From: Megalonaias nervosa
Lineage: Eukaryota; Mollusca; Bivalvia; Unionida; Unionidae
Assembly: GCA_016617855.1 (NCBI GenBank)
Contig: JAECUM010000793.1
Span: 205,527 to 269,526 of the forward strand
Direction of reading: 5' to 3'
Length of the DNA stretch: 64,000 nucleotides
Shown here piece by piece: positions 11,681 to 23,855 of the stretch. Under the pieces are notes generated by a model, which was given only the letters and a program-made list of their open reading frames with translations, had not been told where the DNA came from and did no database searches. The position numbers and the translations under genes are program-made. The stretch's first letter is position 1; each line of letters begins with the position of its first letter.

Positions 11681-12527
11681 CATGTTAATTATCCTCTTTT
11701 ATCCATATATGCAACTACATAATCCATCACCAGATCAGTGAATGCTGTTTGTTCCACATGTGATTTAGAGAGAACAGAGCATACCCAGAAGTGCCAGTCA
11801 TTTTTCAAGGACAGATTTGGGTCTATACAGTTTCATGTTGGATTTACTGGACTATAAAGTCTAGTTTCCTTTATCAAATTTAAACTGTGTGTTGCAAGAT
11901 AATCCCAACTGTTATATGTAGGAGTTTGTACTTGATTGTCTGCTACATCTGTCACAGAAGCCAAACAAAATTTTACCAAAAATTGGATAGAGAGCATTAC
12001 TGGATGAAGGGCTTTCAAGCTTGTATACCAAAAAAAATAACGCCAATATGCCACCACATATAACCACTGTTACTAAAGAAACAAGTTTGAAGGACTTTTC
12101 AACAACTCGAAAAACTTGACCAAATCTGATAGCACCCCGGTGTGTGAGGATTTCAAATCCATAGAAATCTACCATAAAGTATAGCCGCTACCTTTCACTG
12201 ACTTCTCAAAAATCACAATATAGAATTGGACTATACTTGGTAGAAAGCAACCTGGCGTAAATGGCTTTCAAATCTTAACAAAAGATTCTGATCTGTGATA
12301 AAATTTGGCTACCATTACTAAAAACGGAAATAACTTTAAACAACTCCAACAAAATTGCTAAAGAGAACTTGACTAAATGTAACAAGTACTCTAGCATGAA
12401 GAGCTGTCAAGTGTGTGCAAATGATGCCCATCTGCCATTAAATATGTCCACTGTTACTAGAGATACATATGAAGGGCAATCAAATTATGTACAATGATGC
12501 ATCAAATATGGCTGCCATTTAAAGCTA
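11681..12527. other. No recognised gene
   Basis: Two overlapping minus-strand frames (11833-12057, 11912-12175) are short and lack motifs. Phrases such as GGATTTCAAATC and repeated CACTGTTACTA suggest old, heavily decayed repeat sequence, but no unit can be defined. Confidence 0.4.
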
Positions 12528-12720
12528 GGGAACCACAGTAGCCCAGTTGGCAGAGCATCATACTTGTATTGCAACATTCACAGGTATGCTACCTGCCAGG
12601 CCAGCCAGGGTCAGCTGCCTTGGTGACCCTGGAAAAGACATTGTCCTCTGCATGAAATAGTCCATAAAAAAACCAACAAAAGAAACCTGTTAACTTCTGA
12701 AGAAAAGAAATGACACCCCA
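12528..12720 (+). mobile_element. Possible decayed tRNA-derived SINE
   Basis: TAGCCCAGTTGGCAGAGCAT resembles a tRNA A box and is followed by a weak B-box-like segment, a GC-richer body with CCAGGGTCAGCTGCCTTGGTGACCCTGG, and an A-rich end. No target duplication was found. It differs from the two clear SINE families in this window. Confidence 0.4.
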
Positions 12721-13927
12721 CCCCCACCCCAGATTTTACCCAATTTTTACAAAGCACTCAGGTATCATGGACTTTCTAGTTTGATGATCTGCTACAAAAT
12801 CTGGCCCTTCCCCAAGAATAAAACCTTTCAACAAGTTCAAAAAAATTAATATATATAATTATACAAAAAAGACAAGAACATCTCGGTACAGCTTTCTGGT
12901 TTATACAAATGCAGCTGATCTGCCATCAGCTATTAACAATGTTACTAAAAATAGACAATATTTAAACCATTTTACCTATTTTAAAAAAGCCACTAAACAG
13001 AATTTGGTAAACTTTAAAGAAAGCCTCTTCATATCACCTTGATATCTGCAATAACATATAAAAATTCAAGATATCCAAAAAAAGGAAAGAGAAACCTTAC
13101 AACAATTGTTTTATAACGTGCAATCAACATCACTGGAAAAATTTTGTACAGAAAGCATCGTAATGACCCAGATTTCTTGGCCAACAGCACCTGCATTTTG
13201 CTATTAAGCAATTCTGACTCACTTGAGCCTTTTGTTGCTATATGATACCACAAACAGCACAGAATAAAGTCAACCATTCAGAAATACCTTTTAAAAATCT
13301 GTGGCAGTTCACCCTTTCTAAACTAATCTTAGCAACACGCAGAACCTAGGATTATAAAAAATATTTAAATGAGGCAATTATAACAAACAGCCTGTTATCC
13401 CTAGAAAACAAACACAATTTACTCTCTACATGCCTTATTTCCTCCCATTTAATGCATGCCCACTTGTGAATAGAATGGCTCTAGATTTTGAATAATAAAA
13501 ATATTTTCACAATGCATTAGACTTTTAATTTCCAGCAACAAGCAGAGATGTTAGTATGGATGTTAGCAAGCCTGGATGTTAGTGATTCTGGATCTATGCT
13601 GTGTGCAGCTGGTTGCACATCACACATCGGGATTTACAAGTTAAAATTTCTCGGCACATATACCTTTACATGATTTTTTGCAACACATCCAATAGATTAT
13701 TGTTGCCATTGCCTAAGATATGACAACTCTAGTTATTCTTCTTAAAAATTTCTACCTAAAAATAACCAACTGTACAGAGAACTGTGTGTAAATAATTATA
13801 CAAGTCCACCTGCATACAAATCTACAAAGTCATTCTGATTTAATTTTTGTTGCGAGCAAATTTATAAAACTTATATGCATACATGAAAGCGTTTCTTATT
13901 TTTATACATTATTTTCAATGAGAATTT
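12721..13927. other. No recognised gene; downstream of the zinc-finger gene
   Basis: This AT-rich stretch lies 3' of the minus-strand zinc-finger gene and may include part of a long 3' UTR. No motif-bearing frame is visible. Confidence 0.4.
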
Positions 13928-13933
13928 TTTATT
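13928..13933 (-). terminator. Candidate polyadenylation signal AATAAA
   Basis: AATAAA on the minus strand lies about 130 bases beyond the zinc-finger stop codon. The hexamer is common in AT-rich DNA, so this is only a candidate for the proximal poly(A) site. Confidence 0.3.
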
Positions 13934-14059
13934 ACAGCTAAACTACCCCGATATGGGGAAAGATGAATTGCCTGCAAAGAAAAAAAATTTCTGACATATT
14001 TTTAAAAAAAATTCTCACGTAGTGCATCAAAATATGTTTTAAAATAAACATTCTTAGTT

Positions 14060-17000
14060 CTACATTTCTTGTTTGATAATTGTTCCTCCCACCATCTTAA
14101 CAACTTCTCCATTGCTGTCCACTGTGAGGTCAATCTCCATGGTTGTGACCTGCTCACCAGAGTGCATCTGCTTAACATGCTCCGACACCAAATTTCGCTC
14201 TGCTGTGAACCACTGGCACTTTGCACACTCGTAGATGTGTGCATTCTGATGTGCTAAAGTGTGAATCGTGTAATCTTTCTGCTCTGTGGTGGAATAGCAG
14301 CACTGGTCTGAAACACACAGGTAGAATCGGCTGGCCTGTTTGTTCTTCCATGCTACCACATCCCGGTATATAAATTCCTCATTGCTGTGCTTCACTAGCA
14401 TATGTTCTTTAATATCAGACTTGGAATGAAACATGATGGAAGTTGAGCAATAAAGACACTCATACACCTCAGTAGTACTGTTCTTGGAGGTGTTACCTTT
14501 ACTAGGAAATACATTTGCAGGAGGTACAAATTTTTCCTGTAATTTTGTGAGGTCTGGATCAGACTTTACAAGGGAATGTTCTTTTGTGGCATGATTTATC
14601 ATTTCATTTGCTTCCTGCGAAACAAACTGGCATCCTTCTTTTGGGCAGATGCAAGTAAGGTTCTGCTGGTGATTTATCTTCCGCTTTACATCGATGGCTC
14701 TTAAAGGTTGCTTCTTATGCATGTTGCGAATGTGCTTTCTTATCAGATTTGCTCCAAATGCAATTTCCTGACAGTGAATGCACATGTAAAGTGTTGGAGT
14801 GTGTCCATGTGCCCGTACTTTGACCTGTGCCCGTATAGCTGAAGCACGAACTGGTCTCCCAGACTGTATGTCACGACTGGCTTCATCAGTAATGTATGCC
14901 TCCATGGCCCTCTCTATCTCTTCTTCTGGAATGTTACCATCAAAATCTAAATCTCCCTGTTCATCATCATTCTCTGATGAAGCAGACGAAGCTGTCGATA
15001 GAAAAGGCGATGAAGATGATGTCTCATCAACAATATTTGGCGATGGAGATTGTTGCACAGGTGGATTTTTGTGTTTTTCTGCCTCTGTCACATCATTATG
15101 TCGCTCTCGCAAGTGGATCTCAAGTTCGCTTCCATCTCGGCTCTCCCAAAGGCAATAGCTGCAAAAATAGACAGTCGGCTTTGCTTTTTTGTCTCCCATG
15201 AGATCTTTGATCATTGGACTTCTGTCTTTATGATTGGATAGCACATGTTTTTTAACCCTGGTATTATTATTTGATACGTAGGAACAATAATAACAGCCAT
15301 ATTCAGCCGTTTTCTCAGACCTGTGATCCTTTTGTCCCAACAGTGCATTCCCTGCCACTTTAGCTGCAAACTGCCTTGTAAGTTCCAGTGCCTTAACCAA
15401 ACCCGTATCGATATCATCCTGGTTCCCATCCAACCAAGGGGTACATTCATCAGTGTGGTTTGTGAAATCCTCCAAATCCTTTGTACTGAATTCACAGTCC
15501 TTCTTCAGACAGAAGAAAAGATATCGTTTCTGACGAAGCTTGACAGCTTTCATATCTAGTGCATACATAACTGAGGACTGGTGTCTCAGCAACAAATGGG
15601 ACTTCACTCTGTCATGCTGAGTAGCACTAAAGTTACAATGTGCACATTTATATGTTTGTGGAATTTTCTTCTTTTCCTCCTCTGAAATTCCCTCATCCCT
15701 CTCACCACTCACCTTTTCAGCATTATCAATGACAACCTGAGAGCTAGATGGCAATGTATAGCTAGGTGTTGTGACATTTGTCCCTCCAACAGTAACCATG
15801 CCTCCTCCAGGTGGGGCATTCATCATCTCGGCATCACTCTTTTTTATCCTTTTCATCTCCTCCTCTGATGAAACTAGCATGGCCACATACTTATGGGCCT
15901 TTCCCTGGTGCTTGGCGTTGAGATGAATTTTCAGATACGACTGGCTTAGGGTAACAAAATTACAATAACCACAGTTCCAGCACAGTCCTGATGACACAGT
16001 CACTACATTCTGCTTTTTGAGTGGCTCAGATGGAGGAGGAGGAGGTGGAGTTACGGGTTCTGCTCCTGCAGTTGCCGCAGCAACAGCCTGCTGACCACTA
16101 ATGACATTTGTTATGAATGGCCCAGAGGTTGACTGACTTGTTGCAATTGAATGAACAGAACTAATGATAGGCTGACTAGTTGTTGCAAGTAAAGGCTGAC
16201 CAACAAGTCCTAGAACTGGTTGACCGGTTTGACATAAGACGGAGGACAGGATTGGATTGGAAACAAATGTTGGAACTGGGGCTGGAGCTAGAACTGGTAA
16301 TGACTGAGCTGTCAGTGTTTGTGGTGCCTGAGCTGAATTTAAACCTGCTATCACATGAGTGACTGGCACAGAAGACACGGGAACTGGAGTTTTCTTTGGA
16401 GAGATTACCTTTGTTTCACTTTCATCTTGTTCATCACCTTCAACATCAGGATAACTAGGTCCTTCATCTACCTCGTCCACTTCCATATCAAAAGCCTCAT
16501 ATTCATCATCTTTAGCCTTTATGTTCTTTGTTCCTTTACCTACTGCCCTTTTCTCTTCACTGGTTTTTGCCAACTTTGCATTTGGTTCACTATCAAGATT
16601 GTTTTCTGCCTTTCTCTTGCCAATTTCACTGTCCTCTCTTATCATTCCAGACTGAAGATAGTCAGGTAAAAAGGTACAGTATTTCAAAGTTTTTGCTGTG
16701 TCTGCAAACATGTCATGTTCTTTATTACAGTGCCGGATGACATCTGCACGAGAGAAAGACTGGTACTTGCAATACTTGCAATGGAAACGATGCTCCATGA
16801 TATGCTGCAGAAGAGCTTCTTTTCTTTCAGATCGATAACTACAGAAGTTACACCAGTAGCATGTTATGTCCATGGCTAATGACTGTCCTCCAGAGGTCAT
16901 TAACATGACCTTTGACCCAACAGCACAAACCATATCCAACCGCAGGCTATTATTCACTTTCTCCCCATTATCTCCAGTAACGGGCTCCTCTACAAGAGCA

Positions 17001-17350
17001 TGACTGATGTGTGCAATATCATCCTGGGGGATACTACAGCAACTGGTTGGGGACCTAGGAGGGACAATTGTGGTAGTACCAATTGAGGACTCATTCTGAT
17101 CTGTTGCACCATTGGGTTTGGACTTTATTGTCCGAGGATTGGGTTTCAGAGTTTGAAGGCTGTTCTGTGACAAGACATTCTCGTTCCTCTGCAACAGGCT
17201 CTCCACGACATTTTTGACTGTCAGCTCTCTACTCTTGTTGTCCAGCACATTCTTTAGGATGTCACGGATTTTTTGACTGGACAAGCTATCAAACAGACCA
17301 GCTGCACTCTCCTCCATGCTGCTGGGCCCTGACAAACCACTGATGGGGAC
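14060..17350 (-). CDS. Multi-C2H2 zinc-finger nuclear protein, terminal exon
   Basis: This 3,291-nt terminal exon encodes about 1,096 residues. Counting from its first codon, twelve C2H2-type fingers lie near residues 167-187, 191-212, 460-481, 569-590, 614-636, 686-707, 730-751, 857-878, 902-925, 965-988, 1012-1034 and 1042-1063. Several fall in pairs, a canonical C-x2-C finger followed by a C-x4-C one. Low-complexity linkers include a Pro/Val/Thr-rich stretch (320-445), an acidic segment (280-315) and a Ser/acidic segment (770-830). KRKAENNLD near 245 is a possible nuclear signal, and IKQEM at the C-terminus fits a SUMO site. The layout resembles REST/ZNF462-like proteins, but I cannot name an ortholog. 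It is probably a nuclear DNA-binding or chromatin factor. The exon starts after CTATTTTCAG at 17351; the methionine upstream at 17401 is intronic. It joins in phase 0 to 21502. Confidence 0.9.
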   Translation of the reverse strand, partial: VPISGLSGPSSMEESAAGLFDSLSSQKIRDILKNVLDNKSRELTVKNVVESLLQRNENVLSQNSLQTLKPNPRTIKSKPNGATDQNESSIGTTTIVPPRSPTSCCSIPQDDIAHISHALVEEPVTGDNGEKVNNSLRLDMVCAVGSKVMLMTSGGQSLAMDITCYWCNFCSYRSERKEALLQHIMEHRFHCKYCKYQSFSRADVIRHCNKEHDMFADTAKTLKYCTFLPDYLQSGMIREDSEIGKRKAENNLDSEPNAKLAKTSEEKRAVGKGTKNIKAKDDEYEAFDMEVDEVDEGPSYPDVEGDEQDESETKVISPKKTPVPVSSVPVTHVIAGLNSAQAPQTLTAQSLPVLAPAPVPTFVSNPILSSVLCQTGQPVLGLVGQPLLATTSQPIISSVHSIATSQSTSGPFITNVISGQQAVAAATAGAEPVTPPPPPPSEPLKKQNVVTVSSGLCWNCGYCNFVTLSQSYLKIHLNAKHQGKAHKYVAMLVSSEEEMKRIKKSDAEMMNAPPGGGMVTVGGTNVTTPSYTLPSSSQVVIDNAEKVSGERDEGISEEEKKKIPQTYKCAHCNFSATQHDRVKSHLLLRHQSSVMYALDMKAVKLRQKRYLFFCLKKDCEFSTKDLEDFTNHTDECTPWLDGNQDDIDTGLVKALELTRQFAAKVAGNALLGQKDHRSEKTAEYGCYYCSYVSNNNTRVKKHVLSNHKDRSPMIKDLMGDKKAKPTVYFCSYCLWESRDGSELEIHLRERHNDVTEAEKHKNPPVQQSPSPNIVDETSSSSPFLSTASSASSENDDEQGDLDFDGNIPEEEIERAMEAYITDEASRDIQSGRPVRASAIRAQVKVRAHGHTPTLYMCIHCQEIAFGANLIRKHIRNMHKKQPLRAIDVKRKINHQQNLTCICPKEGCQFVSQEANEMINHATKEHSLVKSDPDLTKLQEKFVPPANVFPSKGNTSKNSTTEVYECLYCSTSIMFHSKSDIKEHMLVKHSNEEFIYRDVVAWKNKQASRFYLCVSDQCCYSTTEQKDYTIHTLAHQNAHIYECAKCQWFTAERNLVSEHVKQMHSGEQVTTMEIDLTVDSNGEVVKMVGGTIIKQEM

Positions 17351-18107
17351 CTGAAAATAGAAATTCCATGTATCATGCCTAACGAGATGTCTTTCCAACA
17401 AAATGTGCTTTGATGTATGTTATATGATCTTCAAAAACTTACTTAAAACTTGCTAACAGACTAGTACAAGTATTCTGTGTTTGTTGAAGATGAATTTCCA
17501 TGCTTCCCTGTTCTGACCTCCATCCTGAGGATTTGGTTTCTTAAGTTAAGATGGGTGGGGTTTGGGTTTAAGGATTACCACAAGAAAAAAACCTCAATCA
17601 GGTGTATACATGCTTTTTTTCATGCCCAGAAATCATGTACAAGGTCAAGGATTGGGGATCTTTATATTTTCCAAGCTGTGATTAATGTCTAAGTCTCTTG
17701 GGTGGTAAGAATGGACCCTGGCATTAATGTCAGCTGCACAAATAAATTTCTCTTTTCACACCCATTTAGTGATTATATGGTTATATGGTAGGATTCTCAA
17801 TAGTTCTTAGCCAAGTCCTCCATGACAGGAAATAACATCATGATCAATGAGTTGCACATATTGATCTGTCTTTTCATGCTCAATAAGTGTATATGTTTAC
17901 AATATGGGAATGTCAAACATTTTTCTGTTAAGACCCAAGGACTAAATTTCCTGTGGGTTTAGGTGATCGCTGAACCATGAACACCGATGCAACTGGGAAG
18001 TTGTCAGGATGAGCTGTGACTTGGAAGTTCGAACCGTGAAGAACCTGAGGGATGTGGGAAGGCATAGGTGTACAGGTAATCCCACTTCATTCTGAAAGTG
18101 TTACCAC

Positions 18108-18365
18108 ATGCCTTTTGGTCCGACACTGGAGAGAAGAAAAGGAAGTATGTTGTTCAACTTTGACAATTCCACAACAAAGTGGCTTAAAGAAGATAAGGAT
18201 CACACAACACTGCCTGAACAGGAAGTATGCCAGGCTTTTTTCATGTCAGGAATACGACGGACTCTGAAAGTGATCTCAGATGAGACTGTCCATCAAAAGA
18301 AATTCCTGACTTCCTTCCTTAAAGAGGCATGTGTACATCCTTGTGGCATGAAGCGATCATGACAC
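18108..18365 (+). pseudogene. Possible intronic pseudogene fragment of unknown gene
   Basis: The frame reads MPFGPTLERRKGSMLFNF, then WLKEDKDHTTLPEQEVCQAF, SGIRRTLKVISDE and QKKFLTSFLKEACVHP. The amino acid use looks like that of a real protein, but I do not recognise the family. It lies antisense in the zinc-finger gene intron. Short protein-like remnants in other frames continue to about 18900 (for example near 18750, NQDVLPINQLRGF), which would fit a decayed retrocopy. This is inference from composition only. Confidence 0.35.
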
Positions 18366-19149
18366 AGCAACACCTTATTTGGCTGACACACACTTGTAGG
18401 GCTAGAAACAGACATTTCCTGTTATTGATATGAAAGACTGATTCTTCTGGAGAACACAGTCCTTGAAGAACTAACCCTTTAGGCTACAGGTAAGCACTCC
18501 ATCCTAAATCTGACAGGTGTGTATACAGAAAGGAGTCAGAATCAGGGCTTAATGCAGACACCGATTCAGATTTAGCCACCAACTCACTTCATGACAAAAA
18601 TCAGATCCCTGGGTTATTCAAGCTGAAATTTTCCTTGTGCTGCCTCCAGTTTGCTAGAATCAAGAACTGGAAAGAATGCAAATGAAGACTCCCTGGAGGA
18701 ACTAAATCCACAGCTGAAATCCGAGTTCCCAGGAGAGAGAAGCAGAGGCAAATCAACCAAGATGTCTTACCCATAAACCAGCTAAGAGGGTTCAAATATG
18801 GAAATTCCTGCCTGGGGGAACATGAACTACCCCCTGACTGGTGAGGAAATTCCTAAGGGACAAAATCCAACTCATCTAGTTTGGGGATTAAACCAAGACA
18901 AGTCATCATCAACCAAAGGAAGAACAGGTCCTTCAGAAGAGTATCTCGGAGGATGTTGTGCATCAACCAGTAATCAAAATACTGGCAGATGGGATCTCTA
19001 AAGATCTCAAATGAGCTGCTATTACCCCCATCACCCTGACAAAAGTTCTGGTGGCAGAAGATGGGTTGAATGGAAATCCAGAGACTGAAATACAACCTGG
19101 CCCAGACAAAACCAGAGGTTTTTCCTGTAGGTCAGATGGGGATCTGAAT

Positions 19150-20690
19150 GTACTCGTCATGTAGATCTCAAAATGGCTGCTGTGGTGGCCATACTGGATG
19201 TCTTAACAGTAACATTTTCATTTCAGAAGAACCAGGCATCATAAGAAGCCTCTACTTTGTCATGACCTTTTGCCTTTTGTCCGTTGAGTTAACAACATTT
19301 TGAAAATGACTGCCAAGTCAGCCATACTGGATGTCACATAGGCACCATTTCATTTTGGACCAACTAAAACTTGGAAGAATTCATTTAGTGCAAACCCTAT
19401 GCCAATATGACCATCCATTCAGGACGTATGGTGAGAACAATTTTTTCAAGATGGTACCATGGTTGCCATATTGGTTTCCAAGCACAACCATTTTTATTTA
19501 GGACCAAGTAGACATCATAATAAGTCTTCTGGTGAAGATATCATGTTGATGATTTTCTGTTCAGATGAAGTAGCAATAACAAGTTGGTGGCCATACTGGA
19601 TGTCTGACTGGCAACACTTTCATTTTGGATCCAATTTGACTCATCCATCTTTTAGTGAAAACCCTCTTCTGATATGACTATCCATTCAGGAGGAGTAGTG
19701 GGAACAATATTTCCAAGATGGTAACTATGGTGACCATATTGGACGTCCAAGAAGAACAATTTCATTTAGGACCAACCAGACATCATAATAAGTTGTCTGG
19801 TAAAAATTTCACGTCAATATAATTTTCTGTTCAGGTAAAGCAGCAATAACAAAATTTTATTTCATGATGGCTGCCATACTGGTTGTCTAACTGACACCAT
19901 TTTCATATTAAACCAATGACACATCAGTTATTTTTTGTGTTAATAAGACTTCCACTGAAACAGGGTAGCTATAACAAGATTTTCAAGATGGCGCTGTGGT
20001 GGCCATAAAAGATGCAAGACCAGTGGTGCTTAAAAAACATAAAAACAAAATGAACCAAAACTGCAAATAAAGCAAGGACTGGGGAAAAAAAAAATTAAAA
20101 GAAGCCTGCAAACAAAAAAATGGAGGTGCATTTTGTTGAGTGTTCAGGCACATGTATGATCATATGAGTCCAAGGAATGAGGAAGATATTCTGTATGTTG
20201 GTTATGACCAAACAATCGGACTTTGATCAAGTTTTTGATTGTTTTTCTAGTACCTGAAGAGTATACTTAGCCTGGTCTGGTGATTTAGCATCCCAAAAGG
20301 GCAGCAATGCAACAGTAGCAGGTACTTAATACTAGTATTAAAACCCATTTCAGTATGATTTTCCATTTACGAAGGGCCATGGCAAGATTTTCAAGGTGGC
20401 TATATGGTGACCATAGTGGACGTCAAATCACCACCATTTTCATTTGAGTCCAACCAGACATCAAAAGGACTTTCGGAGAAAACTCCATGTAGATATGTCT
20501 TTCCACTTTGATGCCCAACAGGCACCATTTCCATTTATGACCAACCAGAACTTGCGATGAATCTGTGTGTGGCGTTCCATGGCAATCCCCCCAATTACGT
20601 TAGGAGAAATAGTGATAACAAACTTGTGCAAACAGTTGGATGGACAACAGACCATTGCATAAAAACTCTTCTAGTCAACTTCAATTATAG
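19150..20690. repeat. Degenerate tandem tract, ~140-bp unit with GATGGCTGCCATACTGGATG motif
   Basis: A motif close to AAGATGGCTGCCATACTGGA recurs near 19170, 19308, 19450, 19590, 19725, 19868 and 19990, and more weakly near 20395. Between copies lie the recurring phrases CATTTTCATTTNGGACCAA, CAGACATCATAATAAG and CTTCTGGTGAAAA. Related sequence reappears at 59690-60690. The units are strongly diverged, so this is an old array or a repeat built from internal tandem copies. Confidence 0.75.
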
Positions 20691-20809
20691 CTAAAACAAG
20701 AGTTATTGTACGGGAAATTGAAGATCAAATTCTTACGATATAGAGTCTTGGACCAGGTCTAGAAATCAAACAAATTCTAAGCTTTAGATTTTGTGTCAGC
20801 TAGTCACAA

Positions 20810-21035
20810 AAAACTTCAATTCTGTAACACCTTTGTTGTATTGGCCAAGAGTGAAAACTTCAATTCTGTAACACCTTTGTTGTATTGGCCAAGAGTGAAA
20901 ACTTCAATTCTGTAACACCTTTGTTGTATTGGCCAAGAGTGAAAACTTCAATTCTGTAACATTTTTGTTGTATTGGCCAAGAGTGAAAACTTCAATTCTG
21001 TAACACCTTTGTTGTATTGGCCAAGAGTGAAAACT
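20810..21035. repeat. 44-bp minisatellite, about 5 copies, intronic
   Basis: Nearly identical 44-bp units contain ACTTCAATTCTGTAACACC, TTTGTTGTATTGGCCAAGAG and TGAA. Only one copy carries an ATTTT change in place of ACCTTT. The high identity points to recent expansion. Confidence 0.95.
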
Positions 21036-21501
21036 TAAGCTCGGACTTTTATGATCTAGACTAGAAATTAGGTTCTCTCACTGTTGAAAGCTATGATCAA
21101 TTACTATGGCAAAACAGCTTGAACCAACTGGCAATATAGTAATCTAAATGCAGGCAAGCAAATGCTGGAATAAATGCCACTGTCTGTAGCTAACCATGAA
21201 GGAATACCCCTGTATGAATGGATACAGAGCTGAACTTCCACTGAGTTGTGGGACTGTACATAATGCTGAAAATAACTTTTTTTTATCCATCTCAAATTTC
21301 TGAAATATATATTCCTCCATCAAAGTATGTTTTCTGACACTAACAACCAATTGCAAGTTTGAACTAGAAAAAGAAAGAACCATACAAAAACAAATGCAAA
21401 TGGATTATGTCACCAGTCCAAATGTTACATGATCCTTCAGCTGTTCAAGCCATTTTGCTTAGTATTTTACAATATGTGTTATACAACATTTTTACTCTTA
21501 C

Positions 21502-21596
21502 AGGCTGCTGAACAGGGCTGGACGCTGATAAACCAGAGGAATTGAGGGCCACCTGATACTCTGGATCAAAAGGTTCTTCTTTAATGGGAGGCGCTC
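21502..21596 (-). CDS. Penultimate exon of the zinc-finger gene
   Basis: The 95-nt exon lies between the acceptor TTTGCAG (ending 21597) and the donor CCT|GTAAGAG. It reads GAPPIKEEPFDPEYQVALNS and then SSPVQQP. The IKEEP motif fits a SUMO-conjugation consensus and is typical of linker segments in transcription factors. The 5' boundary falls after the first base of a codon (phase 1) and the 3' boundary is phase 0, matching the start of the exon at 17350. Further 5' exons should lie above 21600, but no frame there is convincing. Confidence 0.75.
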
Positions 21597-21599
21597 CTG

Positions 21600-22539
21600 C
21601 AAACAACAAAAAAACAAGTCTGAAACATGTTTTACTCCAGCAGACAAAGATCCAAGACCAAGTACATATACATACATCAAACTGAAATACACAGACAAGT
21701 AAAACCATCTGAACTTCATAGACCCACATGTGCCATCACGTAATTGTTTGGCAGATCAGGGCTATGCTGTTTGCTAAAAAAAAAAAACCACACCACACAA
21801 ATACATTACACTAACAAATGTCTTCTTATCACCAGAAAAATTAATAACATGGTAAATGAATTATATCAATGACACCAAATCTTTGTTGGCTTCAAACACA
21901 GGGTCTAAATACAGGATCAGGTAGCAGAAATGAATCCAAAGTAATCAAATTTGACTTACCAGGCATTATTTTTTGGTACCAGGAAAATTCCAATAATAAT
22001 ACATATACCATTTGACCATTAATAAAAATCATGTTTCCATGCACGACTCTGCTACACTGTATAAAATATTTTAATGCGATTAAATAAGCAAAATTCTTTA
22101 ACAACTGGACAAAAATTGAAGCTGGTTATTAACATGTTGGCTTAAGTAGCCATTTTTTTTTTAACCAAAGCTGTGCAACAAGTGTTTTTCAAGAAGAAAA
22201 ACTATAATTTATATGTTTATGTGCTGTATCTCTCTAAACTGAATGCATACAGAGTTCACAGTGCACACAAAAAAGACATTAAGATATGGCCATATTTATT
22301 TAATGAAGTAGCAGGACGTCAATGTTCTCGATATTAACTGCTGCTCTTTGGCTTGAAACAACATCTCCAACAGCAAGACTCCTTCAGCAGGGACAGTTGC
22401 TGGTATCCTGAGCAGCTCGCTTGTATAAGTTGGATAGCACAGGAAACTAGTGTTCATAAACTGACCACAGTTGTATAGGGTCTGGATTCCTCATCCTTGT
22501 TGCTGTCAGTTTCTTCAGTTACATTTTCAAGGACAGTTT
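21600..22539. other. No recognised gene; presumed upstream intron
   Basis: The interval is AT-rich with no motif-bearing frame. If the zinc-finger gene extends to the right, this is intron. Confidence 0.4.
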
Positions 22540-22815
22540 CAGTATTATACATACATCACCAAATATGAAAGCAAGACCAGCATTACCATTAGAAGTCTGG
22601 GTGAAACAAAACTTGCTTCTGTTGGAACAATGCTGTCATTAGCTGATGTGGATGAAACAAAAGTAGAGTCAACTTTAGCTGACTGGGATGAGACAGAGGC
22701 ATTAACCAACGGGGACAAAACAGAGGAAAGGCTGATGTCCTCTGCTGACATGGGTGGAACTGTAATACAGGAGGAGGTGGAACATCAGCAGCTGAAATCC
22801 TGTCAGGGTTCCTGT
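22540..22815 (-). pseudogene. Ser/Thr/Val-rich frame fragment, uncertain
   Basis: The minus strand reads ISAADVPPPPVLQ, then after a frame change MSAEDISLSSVLSPLV, NASVSSQSAKVDSTFVSS, and SIVPTEASFVSP. The plus strand of the same DNA is also open, with LADVDETK- and WDETEA-like acidic repeats. Imperfect short repeats around GATGAAACAAAA generate both frames. It may be a decayed exon or only repeat-driven openness. Confidence 0.2.
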
Positions 22816-23855
22816 TGAATTAGACCAATTACCATTCATAAGTGGATGCAGCCAGAGCCAAACAGTTGTAGTTTACTGTTGGGCACAAAAGGAAAGTTTT
22901 GGATCCTGTGATCAAGTGCAGTTGCTTTCTTGAGGAAATCCTTATTTCCCACATACCTAATCAAAAGATCATTCACAGTAGTTTGTTTTAATGTGTTTCA
23001 CAAATGAGAGATAAATTTTCTTCATTCAGACACACTGATCTTGACACCTGATGTACTGACCCCACAATCAACAAAGTTCTTCCTCATTTAATGTACAAGC
23101 CATCCATGAAGTCTGGTTACCATAAATAATGGAGAAATGAAATATGTGAAAATCTATTTTTTCTGCTTTCAGTTAGTGGCTTTGAATTTTCACCTATTGA
23201 ACTCTAACCCCAAGATCAATAGGATTCTTCCTTTCACCAACTGCAAGCCAAGTTTGATAAATGCAGGTGGTGCAGAGACAATTTTTCTTCAGGCACAGTG
23301 ATCATGACAGTTTAAATATGGACCCCAAAATCTCTCTCACTCTGAGTGCTAGCCAACCAAAAAGTTCAGTTTCCATAGATGATGTAGAACTCAAATTAAT
23401 GTGCAGAAACCACTTTTCTTACTTTAGTCAAAATGCCCCTGCTCTTTAACCTTATAATCTTAACGACCCCAAGTTTTTCCTTTCCAAGTGCATGCCATCC
23501 ACAATGTTTGTTAAAGAACTGTGCTGCAACAATCAGTCACTGACCTTGACCTCTGACCTTTCCACCCAAAAATAAGTGCAAGCCATTCAGTGGAAACTGT
23601 ATGTGGTTGAGAACTCGAGTTACTGTACAGAACAGTTTTTCTTCTTAGTGTCAGTGACTTTCATCACGAGTTTTGACCCCAAAATAAACAGGGTTCACGT
23701 TTACCTCAAATACACGCTATTCCAAACATTCATAACTGTTGAGACAACTCAAGTTATTTGTGCAGAACAAAATTATTGAAATTACCTGACAATCTAACCT
23801 GGTCCCATACACAATACATAAATACAAATTTGCCTCATAATTGTCCTTGTTTATC

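Larger units (their letters stand above)
17351..21501 (-). other. Intron of the zinc-finger gene
   Basis: The donor CCT|GTAAGAG at 21501 and acceptor CTATTTTCAG at 17351 both interrupt the frame at a codon boundary, so joining keeps the reading frame. The 4.15-kb intron contains a possible plus-strand pseudogene, a long degenerate repeat tract, and a 44-bp minisatellite. Confidence 0.75.

Noticed and set aside
14799..15241. Plus-strand frames opposite the zinc-finger exon
   Set aside because: They are antisense shadows of the C2H2 coding sequence.
17351..17401. Methionine at 17401 as the start of the zinc-finger protein
   Set aside because: A strong acceptor CTATTTTCAG at 17351 and an in-phase upstream exon show that the first 17 residues of that frame are intron.
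20810..21035. CRISPR-like array
   Set aside because: The 44-bp units are contiguous with no unique spacers, so this is an intronic minisatellite in a eukaryote.
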